Assembly: GCA_030685235.1 (NCBI GenBank) | Contig: MU839134.1 | Location: 62,001-126,000, forward strand | DNA length: 64,000 nt | Reading direction: 5' to 3' | Origin: Copromyces sp. CBS 386.78 | Taxonomy: Eukaryota > Ascomycota > Sordariomycetes > Sordariales > Sordariaceae | In this document: in pieces, positions 24,401 to 33,142 of the stretch | Layout: the number at the start of each line of letters is the position of its first letter | How positions within the stretch are numbered: the stretch's first letter is position 1 | Position numbers and translations under genes: made by a program | Notes under the pieces: model-generated | Told to the model about the DNA's origin: nothing | The model's database searches: none | The model's input: only the letters and a program-made list of their open reading frames with translations

Positions 24401-26538
24401 ATACATCAGCCATGACTGCCAAAGACATGGAGGGTAAGAGAGGCAGAAAGCGCGGCAGAGTTCTAGCCTCGTTGAGACCTACTACCTTCCATGAACCATC
24501 TCTGCCGTGGACCGTGATGGTCAGTTAAACTCGCTTGCCCCTGCCCTTCAGCCACACCGTAGCGAGCAACGTCACTTGCTGACACAATTGTGCACCGAGC
24601 CACCCAGCCTTGTGCCCATTGTCCATGACACACTCCAAGTCCAAGACGAGTACGAGGCCAGGACCACAAGCCACACTGCCACGGTCAGGCATCATCGGTC
24701 ACCAGTGGTCGCAGAGGTGGCGGGGTGACAGGATGACGCGAGCAAGGTGAGCGGCTGACACCGAGTGACCGAGGTGAGAGAACTCATGTGTGCTTCAGGA
24801 TGCCACCATAATCACAGCGTAAGCGTAGGACTGCCCCTTGCAGATCGCAGCCGAACTGGAGCATCAGCGCATATCCGCGCCGCCTTCACGCTTATGTAAT
24901 TGACTTTTTTTTTTTTGGGAGCGTGCCTGCGTCTCGTTCATGCAGATTTCAGCTGGACTGTGTCGCCCACGGCACCCCGTGATGGTGGACGGGGATTGAG
25001 TCCTACGGAAGACGCGAGATATGATGGCCACTATCTGGTGGTGTCTATGGTAGTTGGTTGTGTGAGTGTCTGTGTTTGCGTGCTTGATTCTCCAGAGACC
25101 TGGGACTGAACCCATTGACGTAGGTCACTCCATTGCTTTCGGAGATAGCGAACCAGGACGTGAGCACAAAGATGCCATTTCGTTGCCTAATAAATACTGA
25201 GGCTAGCAAGGTAGGACGCATCTCGTCGGTTCCGGTCGCGATGGAAGAGATAGGTACCTAGTGAAGAAGGGAAGACGATGGAAAAGGCCAAAACCGACAG
25301 CTCTTCATCCCTTGACACCGATCGTGACAGTCGCACCACATCAGCATTGCAAGAACAGAGAACTTGATCAAGGGCAGAACAAATATTGACCACCTGATCA
25401 TGTCCCAACCAGCCGGCTGGCTAGACTATCAACGCCAAGTCCCGTGGCCGATAGTGGCTTGCAAAGGGAGAGCGAATGTGTCAACGGCTTGGTGTCTCAC
25501 CTGCACACCTTTCCGTCACCTTACTTGTTTTGGCTGCAGACTGTATGTGGAGGTATATGTGGGAGCTGCCACGGCTGCATCAGTTCGCATAAACCACGGT
25601 GTGGTGCAGCTATGACAAAGCCGAGTTGAATGTATCCGTCCAACATCATTTGCAACTGCAACACTTGCCACACCAACCTTGTGTCTGGTTGCGCGTAGTG
25701 TGAGTGTAAGAGGGTTGGGTGAAATGTGCGACTGCAACTGTAACAACCTGAGTGCGATGTTGCGCGAGATTGAAAAGAGGAAAAGGGACAAGAGGCAGGC
25801 TGAAGGCCGTTCTACACCACCATTCCCTTCAGATGATGTTGGTGCGGTGCCGGTGATAATGGTGGTGGTGTGGATATTTGATGCGGTCCGGAGAAGACGC
25901 CCGGCTGATGGTGATGGTGGTGGCGTCGGGCGTTGGTGTGGAAGGTGTGCATGTAATGGCCAAGGTGTGTATGTCGTGCAGCCCAGCTAAGGTAACCTCG
26001 GCGGCCTGGGTCATTCCATGGTAGTCAGTGGCCGAGCAAAAATGTTTCTTTTCTCTGTCCGTCGTCTCGGAACCATGGCTTTTTTTTTTGTCTTTTTTTT
26101 TTTCCGGCGCCGGTAATGTCTAGAACATACCCTGAATGACGAAAGGAATGAAGGGGAATTCCGATCGTGCTGATCGATCAGATCTCGGCCATTCTTTTCC
26201 ACCACCTCTTCGCCAATAGTGACCCCGAATGAGGTTGCAGACTGGAGGCGCAAGCGGATTATCCAATGGCACACCCGGTCCCAACCCAAAATCAGCTTGC
26301 ACCGGGACCGGTTCCAAAGCCGGATCAGCAGCGGCGGGTTGGGAAGGTAGCCGGAAAGTCAGCCGGTATCTCCAGCGGGACATCCTGAGCCGGGAAACCA
26401 TCGGACCAAGCGCCGGTCAAATCCAACGGCTGCTGCGGCTCCTGCGGCGGCGACGGAGAGACATTCTCACCCTCCTGCGGTCCCAACCCCAGATCCGGCA
26501 CCGACGCATCGTTCACCGGCGACGACACTCCATGCTTC
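21487..26538. other. Long intergenic region without a supportable gene
   Basis: Composition is ordinary and not RIP-mutated. Open segments on both strands stay short (the longest is 210 codons, 23451-24083 on the minus strand) and show no domain or consistent codon bias. Simple repeats are visible: a GGGAT/GGAAT tract at about 22468-22503, an AGATAGA-type tract at 22888-22915, a GGT run at 23818-23835, and T-rich runs at about 26078-26103. The 3' UTR of the upstream gene presumably occupies the first few hundred bp. No tRNA or rRNA was recognised. Confidence 0.5.
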
Positions 26539-28452
26539 TCACCACCGCCCATCGTCACGTCCCCCCATCGTCACGTCCCCCTTGCCAACAACCTCCTCGC
26601 AAAGCCCCACCCCCGTCACCAACTCCCCAGCCAAAACATCAATGCCCCCCGACTCCTTATCCTCCACCCCAAACCCAATAATAAGCACATCATCCAGATA
26701 ACCATGATACCCCGCCCCATTCCCACCGTCATCTTCACCATGATAATCCCTCCAATTAACGCTCGTAACGTAAAACATCTCCGTCCTCTCTTCCCCACCC
26801 CCCCGGCCCTGGCCTTCCGCGTGCCACTCCCCCTTCCCCCACTTTTTTCTGCCCTCAATCCAAACCGGCTTTTTCGACACGCCAAACACCTCAAAGCTAG
26901 GCGCTTTCTGGGAGAACAAGACAACGTAGGGCTCGTACTCCGAGTGGAAATGGTAAAACCGCTTGTGCTGGATGATGGTTAGAAGGAAGGTGTTGGATTC
27001 GGTGGGAATGCAGGAAGGGTCGGAGCGGTAGCAGAGGGTGAGACGCAAAGAGTTGGTGGATTGGTGGATGGAGACTGGTTCCGAGGGGGGTAAGGGGGGG
27101 AGGTAGTGAGAGAGGCATTTCTCGTCGTTAGCGGCGGAGATGGAAGAAGAGGAAACGGGCGTGGCGGAACCGTCAGAGTGTAAAAGGGCGAAGGAGCGGT
27201 GGGGGAAGAAGTCGTAGTGGATGTAGGTTTGGAGTTGGGCGGAGGAGGATTGGGGTTGGTGGTGAGATGATGATGATGGCGAGGAAAGGGAGGAGGAGGA
27301 GGAGGAGCTCGAACTGGACGAGTCTGGGGAGCTGAGTGGAGGAGCCCAAAAGACAAACCAGTTCTTTTCGATCTCGCCCCAGCCAGCTGGTATCTTGGGC
27401 TTCTCCTCATCCTCATCCTCCTCCTCCTTCAAATTCTTGCCCTCTCCATGGCCATCTTCTTCTCCCTTCTTCCCCTTGAGCTCCCCATTCCCATTTCCAA
27501 CTTCCCCAGATCCTCCCTCAACGGCCGGCAGCGCAGGTCTCTGCAGTTCACCAGCAACCCTCCACCCCTCAGCACTCCCAAACACCCCAACCTCCTTCCC
27601 CCACCACTCCACCAACACCCGAAAATCCTGCATCCACATCCCGAAACAGGTAAACTGGGAGTTACTCCCAAAGATGGTATACGGTTTCCCATCCCCGCCG
27701 TAAAACACGCGAGCATCGCGCGGTCCTACACTGAACGAGAGAACGCCGAGGAAGGGTCCGACGCAGTTGTTTCCTGGGGTGGCTGCTATTGGTAGTGGCA
27801 AGGGAGGTTGCTCTGGTAAGCATGAAAGGACATTGGCCGTTTTGGGGTTGAAGGTGGCCAGGCAGGAAAGTTCGGATTGCATCGTTACAGGTACGTGCTG
27901 GGATTTTGTTTTCCCGCCACTGCTGCCAGCAGCAGGATGGTTTGTGTCGGTTTCGGCAGAGGAGGAGGAGTGAGGGGATGGTGGTGATGGTGAGGGTTTC
28001 CCCGGCCCATGCCACTTTTGCGCCACCACGACGAACACACCCGGACGAGTCGGATGGGGGATGATATTCGGATTAAACGCCGCTGTGTCTTTTGCGAACT
28101 CGATGCGGAAGTAGGAGCCGTTCTTGGTTGAGACGGAGTGGATCGTTTGGTGCGTGCTTTCTCCTTCTTTCCCATCGTTCCCTTCCTTCTCAGACGGAAA
28201 AAGACCCGGGGCGATACCACCGTTTGCTGCTGCTGATGGGGAAGACTTAATGCTGCCATCTTTGGACGAGGAACTGCTGCCGTGATATGGAACTTTGTTG
28301 TTGTTGTTATCGGAAGGAAAAGTGTCGCCAGGGATTGACGTTACTTTCTCGCCGGCAAAGGAGGGGAAGCCCCAGATGGTGAGGGTGATGAAGAAGAAGA
28401 CAAGAAAGGGACCGATAATGAGGCAGAGACGGCGGAGGTCTCGGACGAGCAT
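26539..28452 (-). CDS. Type II membrane protein with a beta-propeller-like glycan-enzyme domain (637 aa)
   Basis: The start is the ATG at 28452, in the strong context CACCATG. The frame is open further upstream, but only through a poly-Lys tract with no ATG. Residues 9-29 form one hydrophobic segment after an Arg-containing N-terminus, so a Golgi/ER type II anchor is likely. A Ser-rich stem follows. The lumenal part contains HPTRPGVFVVVAQKWHG (133-149), GPRDARVFYGGDGKPYTIFG (243-262), SQFTCFGMWMQDFR (265-278), EKNWFVFWAPP (about 362-372) and YHGYLDDVLIIGFGVED (about 582-598). The GP-x-D-x-R-x-F block followed by an E-K-N-W block is typical of five-bladed propellers of the GH130/GH43-like and beta-mannosyltransferase-like groups. 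I infer a glycan-active or glycan-binding role, with the exact reaction unknown. Low-complexity inserts (acidic at 330-350, an 11-Ser run near 378-388) separate the blades. It is tandem with the acyltransferase gene upstream on the same strand. Confidence 0.78.
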   Translation of the reverse strand: MLVRDLRRLCLIIGPFLVFFFITLTIWGFPSFAGEKVTSIPGDTFPSDNNNNKVPYHGSSSSSKDGSIKSSPSAAANGGIAPGLFPSEKEGNDGKEGESTHQTIHSVSTKNGSYFRIEFAKDTAAFNPNIIPHPTRPGVFVVVAQKWHGPGKPSPSPPSPHSSSSAETDTNHPAAGSSGGKTKSQHVPVTMQSELSCLATFNPKTANVLSCLPEQPPLPLPIAATPGNNCVGPFLGVLSFSVGPRDARVFYGGDGKPYTIFGSNSQFTCFGMWMQDFRVLVEWWGKEVGVFGSAEGWRVAGELQRPALPAVEGGSGEVGNGNGELKGKKGEEDGHGEGKNLKEEEDEDEEKPKIPAGWGEIEKNWFVFWAPPLSSPDSSSSSSSSSSSLSSPSSSSHHQPQSSSAQLQTYIHYDFFPHRSFALLHSDGSATPVSSSSISAANDEKCLSHYLPPLPPSEPVSIHQSTNSLRLTLCYRSDPSCIPTESNTFLLTIIQHKRFYHFHSEYEPYVVLFSQKAPSFEVFGVSKKPVWIEGRKKWGKGEWHAEGQGRGGGEERTEMFYVTSVNWRDYHGEDDGGNGAGYHGYLDDVLIIGFGVEDKESGGIDVLAGELVTGVGLCEEVVGKGDVTMGGRDDGRW

Positions 28453-28470
28453 GGTGATGTTTCTTTCTGG

Positions 28471-28494
28471 TTTTTTTTTTTTTTTTTTTTTTTT
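28471..28494 (-). repeat. A24 homopolymer in the 5' leader of the 26539-28452 gene
   Basis: Twenty-four T on the plus strand, which become A24 in the mRNA sense, end 18 nt before the start codon. If it is in the mRNA leader it could bind poly(A)-binding protein or vary in length between strains. It is also the reason the open frame appears to continue upstream as a Lys run. Confidence 0.7.
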
Positions 28495-29519
28495 CTTGGC
28501 CGTCTGATAGGTGTGGATGGTGTGAGAATGGGTCAATGGGACCTGTGTGTCCAGAAGCCGCAAGTAGGTATCAACAAAGGTGAACTGAGAGTCTGAGACT
28601 ACAAGCCGAGCCAGAATGCTCGAATCACGATAAACAATGCTTCTGATACTGATGTTGACACTTTGACAAGTCTTCTGTTGTCTTGAAGGAACGAAAAAAA
28701 CGAGACGGCAGACGTCAAGTAATCCTCTGACGCGTGACGAAACTGCCGGGACCTCGGGGCCTCGAGCCTTTGGAGCAGAGTTGATTGGATGGACACTGCT
28801 TTCTTCCCCAGACGCCCCGGACGCCTGCAGACGATGCGTGGAATTTGGAGCAACGTGCAGATCAAGCGGGGGTACAGATACCGTAGAAACTCGCGAAACT
28901 GGCCAAAAGCTAATCCTGGTTTTCTGGCAGATATGTACAGGGAGCTGGCAGGATCAGCCCGCTTCCTATACATGTAAATGTATGTGAGTTAACGTGAGGG
29001 AGTAATGTTTCTGGTCGACCACTTCTTCGTGGGAGGGACTGTCACATGCCTCGACCAAGAACAAAAAGAAATTGCCGAGCTGCTTGCCCGATGAGGAAAG
29101 GAGATGATTGGTGTTACCCCGGACCTGCACCTTGATGATGTGACTAGCCTTGTGCGGAAGTTCGTCCGCCTAGTGAAAATAGCTGCATGCGATCGACGAG
29201 TGACGATCTTGTAACTTGGCAGGGTCAGGGTTGGGGTGCAACGCTATGGTCGTATTGGACTTGTGACGAGGAAGGAAACTTGGGAGATTGTGATGATAAG
29301 TGCGGCTCGTATTTCACAGGTGTTGATGGAACTGGATTCACTCCAGCTTTCGGGGGTGTTGGTGCTGGTGCTTACAGTGATGTGAACGAGAAAGTGAAAT
29401 CGTGACTTTATCCAATCCATTATTGTGGTCGCTGTCTAGATATGCGACTGGTATCAAATCCCAAAAACTCCACCCATGTCCTGTCCTGTCCCCCCGTTAT
29501 CGTATCGTACCGACATAAC
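28495..29519. other. Intergenic region between the two minus-strand genes
   Basis: This about 1-kb spacer holds the promoter and leader of the 26539-28452 gene and the 3' end of the acyltransferase gene. A 72-codon plus-strand open stretch at 29187-29405 has a Gly/Cys/Trp-rich translation but no recognised domain, and I do not call it. No TATA box is obvious on the minus strand. Confidence 0.5.
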
Positions 29520-30932
29520 CTAAGGTAACCTCGTAGAACTAGGCTGTCCACCTCCCAACACCTTCTTGTAGAGCCAGTTGGGAAACGTAACGCTAGGTTC
29601 ATCAAAGAGCCTCGTCGAGATCTCAGCGACGTACAACGTCAACGGCAAGAGGACAATATGCGGCAGCAAGAACGCCATCTCCAGACCAAACGGTCCAGCC
29701 ATGGGCAAGGGAAACTTATTCACCCAGTTCGCCAACATGGTCAGCTGAGGTTCCCTGCCCCATCCCACAGCCGTGTAGATTCTGTCGCCGATGGTCCAGA
29801 GGATAGGACCGTGGACCAAGTACAGCGCAAACGAGATGCGACCCAAGTACTGGCAGAAACGCGTCTCGAAGAAGCGCTTGAGCCATGGGATGCGCGGAAC
29901 GGACACAACCAACAAGACACCAGCCCAGAAGAGGTAGAACCACTTGTAGTCGAAGACAGCCTGCGGCTTGAGGAACGAGAGCAAGTACCACCCGGGCGTC
30001 TTGGCCAGGTCGTTGATATCCTTGGTGTGGACCGGTACGCCTCCGAGGTAGAAGCTCACCACAAAGAGGGAGTAGAAGATGTGCTTGCTGAAGGGCTCGA
30101 GCTGGACCAGGAAGCTGGGTAGCTCATGCTTCACGGCCAACAAGTCGAGATCGTTGAGAAGCATGCCGGCGCTGAACAAGGCGTAGTGTGTTCCGTCGAC
30201 GATGTAGACAAAGTAGAAGATCAAGGCGACCTGGCACCACAGTCTAGCCTTTTTCGTGCAGCGCGAAAAGGCCAAAAGACTGGTGTAGACGACCATGGAT
30301 CCCTTGAACTCGACCGGGATGGACCACAGATGGAAGTTGTAGCTCAGCCAGGGCTCTCCACCCAGATGGTAGATGAAGCTGAAATTCTTGACCTCGGCGT
30401 ACCACCACCAGAACTCGTCACGGTAGTTGGACTGCGGTTTCGCCGAGTCGACCCAGATGCCGAACGCATGCCACGACGTCATGAACAGGAAGGTGGTCGC
30501 GATCAGGGGCATGAACAGACGCAGCCATCGTCGGAACAGGGCCGAGGCTAGGTTATCGGCCAGTTTCTCCTGCTCGCCGGCGTGGATCAGACGCATGGGC
30601 TTGACGGAGAGGACGTAGCCCGAGATGACGAAGAATGTCGCCACGGCATAATGACCGCCGCCGAAGAAGTTGCGCACGAAGGGAAGGGCGCTGAAGTAGT
30701 GTTGGCCGTCAAAGCCGTAGCCTTGCTCGAAGATGGCGTCGCGCATCAGGCCATGCGCCCAGAGTTCGTGGTGGTGCCAGTAGACGAGGAAGGCAGCGAA
30801 GCCGCGCAGGCCGTCGAGGTAGGCCGTCGGTCGCAGCTTTTCGGGGGTATCGAAGCTGGGCATGGCGAAGAGGTTGGTCAAGCGACTGACGAGGCTCGAG
30901 GCCGTCGAGGAGGGAATCGTTAGGGCGGTCAT
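29520..30932 (-). CDS. Acyltransferase-3 family membrane protein (470 aa)
   Basis: The frame is intron-free. The first ATG is at 30932 with A at -3; three further upstream codons begin with GTG and are not used. Family landmarks of acyltransferase 3 (PF01757) are clear: YLDGLRGFAAFLVYWHH (38-54), FFVISGYVLS (100-109), ALFRRWLRLFMPL (131-143), HLWSIPVEFKGSM (201-213) and LGRISFALYLVHGP (363-376). There are about ten hydrophobic segments, as expected. Members move acyl groups, often acetyl, onto sugars, peptides or lipids across a membrane. The His in YWHHHELWAH may correspond to the conserved catalytic His. Length is normal for the fungal branch. The substrate is unknown. Its neighbours, a GT32 transferase and a propeller-like glycan protein, make O-acylation of a glycan a reasonable guess. 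Confidence 0.92.
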   Translation of the reverse strand: MTALTIPSSTASSLVSRLTNLFAMPSFDTPEKLRPTAYLDGLRGFAAFLVYWHHHELWAHGLMRDAIFEQGYGFDGQHYFSALPFVRNFFGGGHYAVATFFVISGYVLSVKPMRLIHAGEQEKLADNLASALFRRWLRLFMPLIATTFLFMTSWHAFGIWVDSAKPQSNYRDEFWWWYAEVKNFSFIYHLGGEPWLSYNFHLWSIPVEFKGSMVVYTSLLAFSRCTKKARLWCQVALIFYFVYIVDGTHYALFSAGMLLNDLDLLAVKHELPSFLVQLEPFSKHIFYSLFVVSFYLGGVPVHTKDINDLAKTPGWYLLSFLKPQAVFDYKWFYLFWAGVLLVVSVPRIPWLKRFFETRFCQYLGRISFALYLVHGPILWTIGDRIYTAVGWGREPQLTMLANWVNKFPLPMAGPFGLEMAFLLPHIVLLPLTLYVAEISTRLFDEPSVTFPNWLYKKVLGGGQPSSTRLP

Positions 30933-31027
30933 GATGGCCACGATGGGCTTCCGGAGAAGACTACTTGGGAAGCGACACGAGTTCCGCTTGTCAACATGCC
31001 ACTTTTTCGGGATCGTGGAGGGAGGTG

Positions 31028-31058
<31 letters not shown>

Positions 31059-32948
31059 AGATCGCTAGGAATGGAGTGACACGTTTGATGGGAAACGCGA
31101 CTGGAGCTGACCACCCAAGCGAAGCCGCGTACAAACCTCGCCGGGCCGAGGTTGTGGTTGGTTGGAGGGGGATGGAATGTGCAAACTCCAGTCCCGTCGC
31201 GCGGGCAGTTAACAAATGACGAGAATTCTTGCAAAGGGCAGTTAGGTGATGGGCCCTTGTCGAGTCCACTGAAAGCGTGTGCCGTTACAGGGGATTAAAG
31301 CACCTGAAGGGTTCGGTTAGTGGGGAAATATACGGCCAAGAATTGGAAACCGGCGAATGGAATTTGTTGCCATGTCCGAATTCGGTGCTGTGTGGCTGGT
31401 GTGCTGCTTGGCAGTGGAGGTGAGAGAGAGACTTGTGGCGGAGCGTGGCTGAACAATTGGTCGGCAAATCCCTCTTCTTTTCAACATCAATATCCTCGGC
31501 TCACAGTAGGGCACCTCCAACTTGATATGCTTCACCACTACAACTTTTTGAAGACCTCGGATAAGATGCATTCGCCATGCCAAAAAAGGCCATATCCTCC
31601 GAGGTTGCGTAAACTGCTTTGCTGTCGTCGTCGCTCAAAAAGGGAACTGGTCAGTATACGTCGAGATACAGTGTGCGGGGGAAGCGTGGAGGAAGTGGAG
31701 AGCAAAAGCGGAGGTGGACGCCTTGCAAATCTGGAGAAGTGCGGGTTGATCGTCGTCTCAACAAGTTCCTCGCTTGCAAGATGGAGAACGGAGATGGGGA
31801 CCAGACCAGGGGACGGACAGGGTTATATGCGGGGGAATCGAGAACAAGACCGGCCGAAGAAAAAAGGCACGAACACTCCATTGCGAAAAAGGTCCAGAGC
31901 TGGCGAACAGACACTCGAGTGTGAAGTCTTGGGTCATGTCTTTCTGACATGCAGACATGACATCTCTTGACTTTTCGACGACACTTTCTCCTCCTTGCCA
32001 GATCCATCTCCCTGGGGCAAGACAGCGAGCAAAAAACAAGATGGCGACCTTTTCCATGGCCTCGTTTAACATTAGCGGTGACCGGCCGACGGCGGGTGAC
32101 AGAGAATGGAAATCGAAAAAAAGAGAAACCTGAAAAGCTTGTGATTTAGTCTAGCCTCCGGTAATGTTGCGCTGATGCTACCCTCAAGCACCGCTCCGAC
32201 CAATCATCGGTCTCCATTTCAATGGTATCACTGGCTTAACGACGAAATTGACGACACGCGACCACGGCGACCTACCGCTTTCTGCTCAGATCGTCTGTCT
32301 CTCTCTCTCTCTCTCCTAGGGGGGACATGACTCCATCGGCACACTGACGATCGCTGCCGTTCGCTGCCAAGTCCGTTCCTGAATTCAGAAGCAACCTCCG
32401 AAGGGACGGCACATTCGTAGGGCCAGGCCTGGTCGTTCCAGACCATGTCAATGTGCTCACCTCCGGCTCTCATCCATTTGAACATGTCTGCTCTTCTTTT
32501 ACCAAGCGGTCTATTGAAGAAGCATAGATGGGTTTGGTTTATTGTCGTGGTCTGACTTTGAGAGAGAGGGAGGACTATGATCGAGTGATCATTGGGCCAA
32601 GCGCGAGGTCTCCATGCTGTACGAGCAGTCCAGCGCAAAACCCAAGCTGGCGAACGGCAGGAAAAGGCCCGGAATGCCCTCAATCTGGCTTTTGCCTGGC
32701 AGCTGCATGCATGGCCCTGTGGCCTAACACCTTCATGTCATGTCCGAGGTCCGCTTATTATTAACCCACGCACCGCGCAAGAAGCACCACCCCTGAAAAC
32801 CATAACCAACTCCCTACTGGTCAACTCCCCATCCTGGCATCCTCGCCATCTACCTCCTCCCCTCATGCCCTGAACCGGACCTGGCCACCCAAAACATTTG
32901 ATATGCCCAGTCCTTCCCATCCGTCCCTCACCCTTTTGACTTGATTTG
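30933..32948. other. Divergent intergenic region between the acyltransferase and GT32 genes
   Basis: About 2.2 kb separate two divergently transcribed genes. The longest open stretch (31320-31970, +, 216 codons) is Arg/Ser-rich, has no domain and overlaps similarly long antisense frames, so I do not call it. A CT microsatellite lies at about 32297-32316. The region probably contains both promoters and could be shared. Confidence 0.5.
31030..31058 (+). repeat. GGTCGT hexanucleotide microsatellite upstream of the acyltransferase gene
   Basis: Nearly five tandem GGTCGT units lie about 100 bp upstream of the acyltransferase ATG, inside its probable promoter or leader. On the minus strand they read ACGACC. 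Length polymorphism between strains is likely, but no regulatory role is shown. Confidence 0.8.
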
Positions 32949-32978
32949 TTTTCTTTCTTTCTTTCTTCTTCCTTGCTT
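32949..32978 (+). promoter_or_regulatory. Pyrimidine-rich tract upstream of the GT32 gene
   Basis: A run of TTTTCTTTCTTTCTTTCTTC followed by TTCCTTGCTTT lies about 170 bp upstream of the ATG at 33143. CT-rich tracts just before the transcription start are common in filamentous fungal promoters lacking a TATA box. The start is probably shortly after it. Confidence 0.45.
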
Positions 32979-33010
32979 TACTATCAATCTCCACCCGTGT
33001 CCCAAACTTG

Positions 33011-33043
33011 ATGCATCATTCACGGGTACGGGGCATCACTTGA
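33011..33043 (+). promoter_or_regulatory. Ten-codon upstream ORF before the GT32 gene
   Basis: ATG at 33011 opens a 10-codon frame (MHHSRVRGIT) that ends 99 nt before the main ATG. If transcription starts at the CT tract, this uORF lies in the leader. The spacing would allow reinitiation. Confidence 0.4.
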
Positions 33044-33142
33044 TATCACACGACAGTTTTGCCTACCTACGTACCTACCGAGGTATCTTCATACCAGCGA
33101 GCCTCAGACCCAGACACAGCAGACCACGAACCTGCCGTGGTC

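Noticed and set aside
28453..28563. Poly-Lys N-terminal extension of the propeller-like protein
   Set aside because: The extension has no ATG and is simply the translated A24 tract. The ATG at 28452 has an excellent context.
29658..30923. Plus-strand frames antisense to the acyltransferase
   Set aside because: The sense strand encodes a clear family protein. The antisense translations are low-complexity shadows.
30933..30941. Three-codon extension of the acyltransferase
   Set aside because: It begins with GTG. The ATG at 30932 has A at -3 and is the normal eukaryotic choice.
31320..31970. 216-codon plus-strand open frame between the divergent genes
   Set aside because: It shows no recognisable domain, and comparable antisense frames overlap it. 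It is likely a chance ORF in a GC-balanced spacer.
33059..33142. N-terminal extension of the GT32 frame
   Set aside because: The upstream start would be TTG. The first ATG in frame is at 33143, with a purine at -3.
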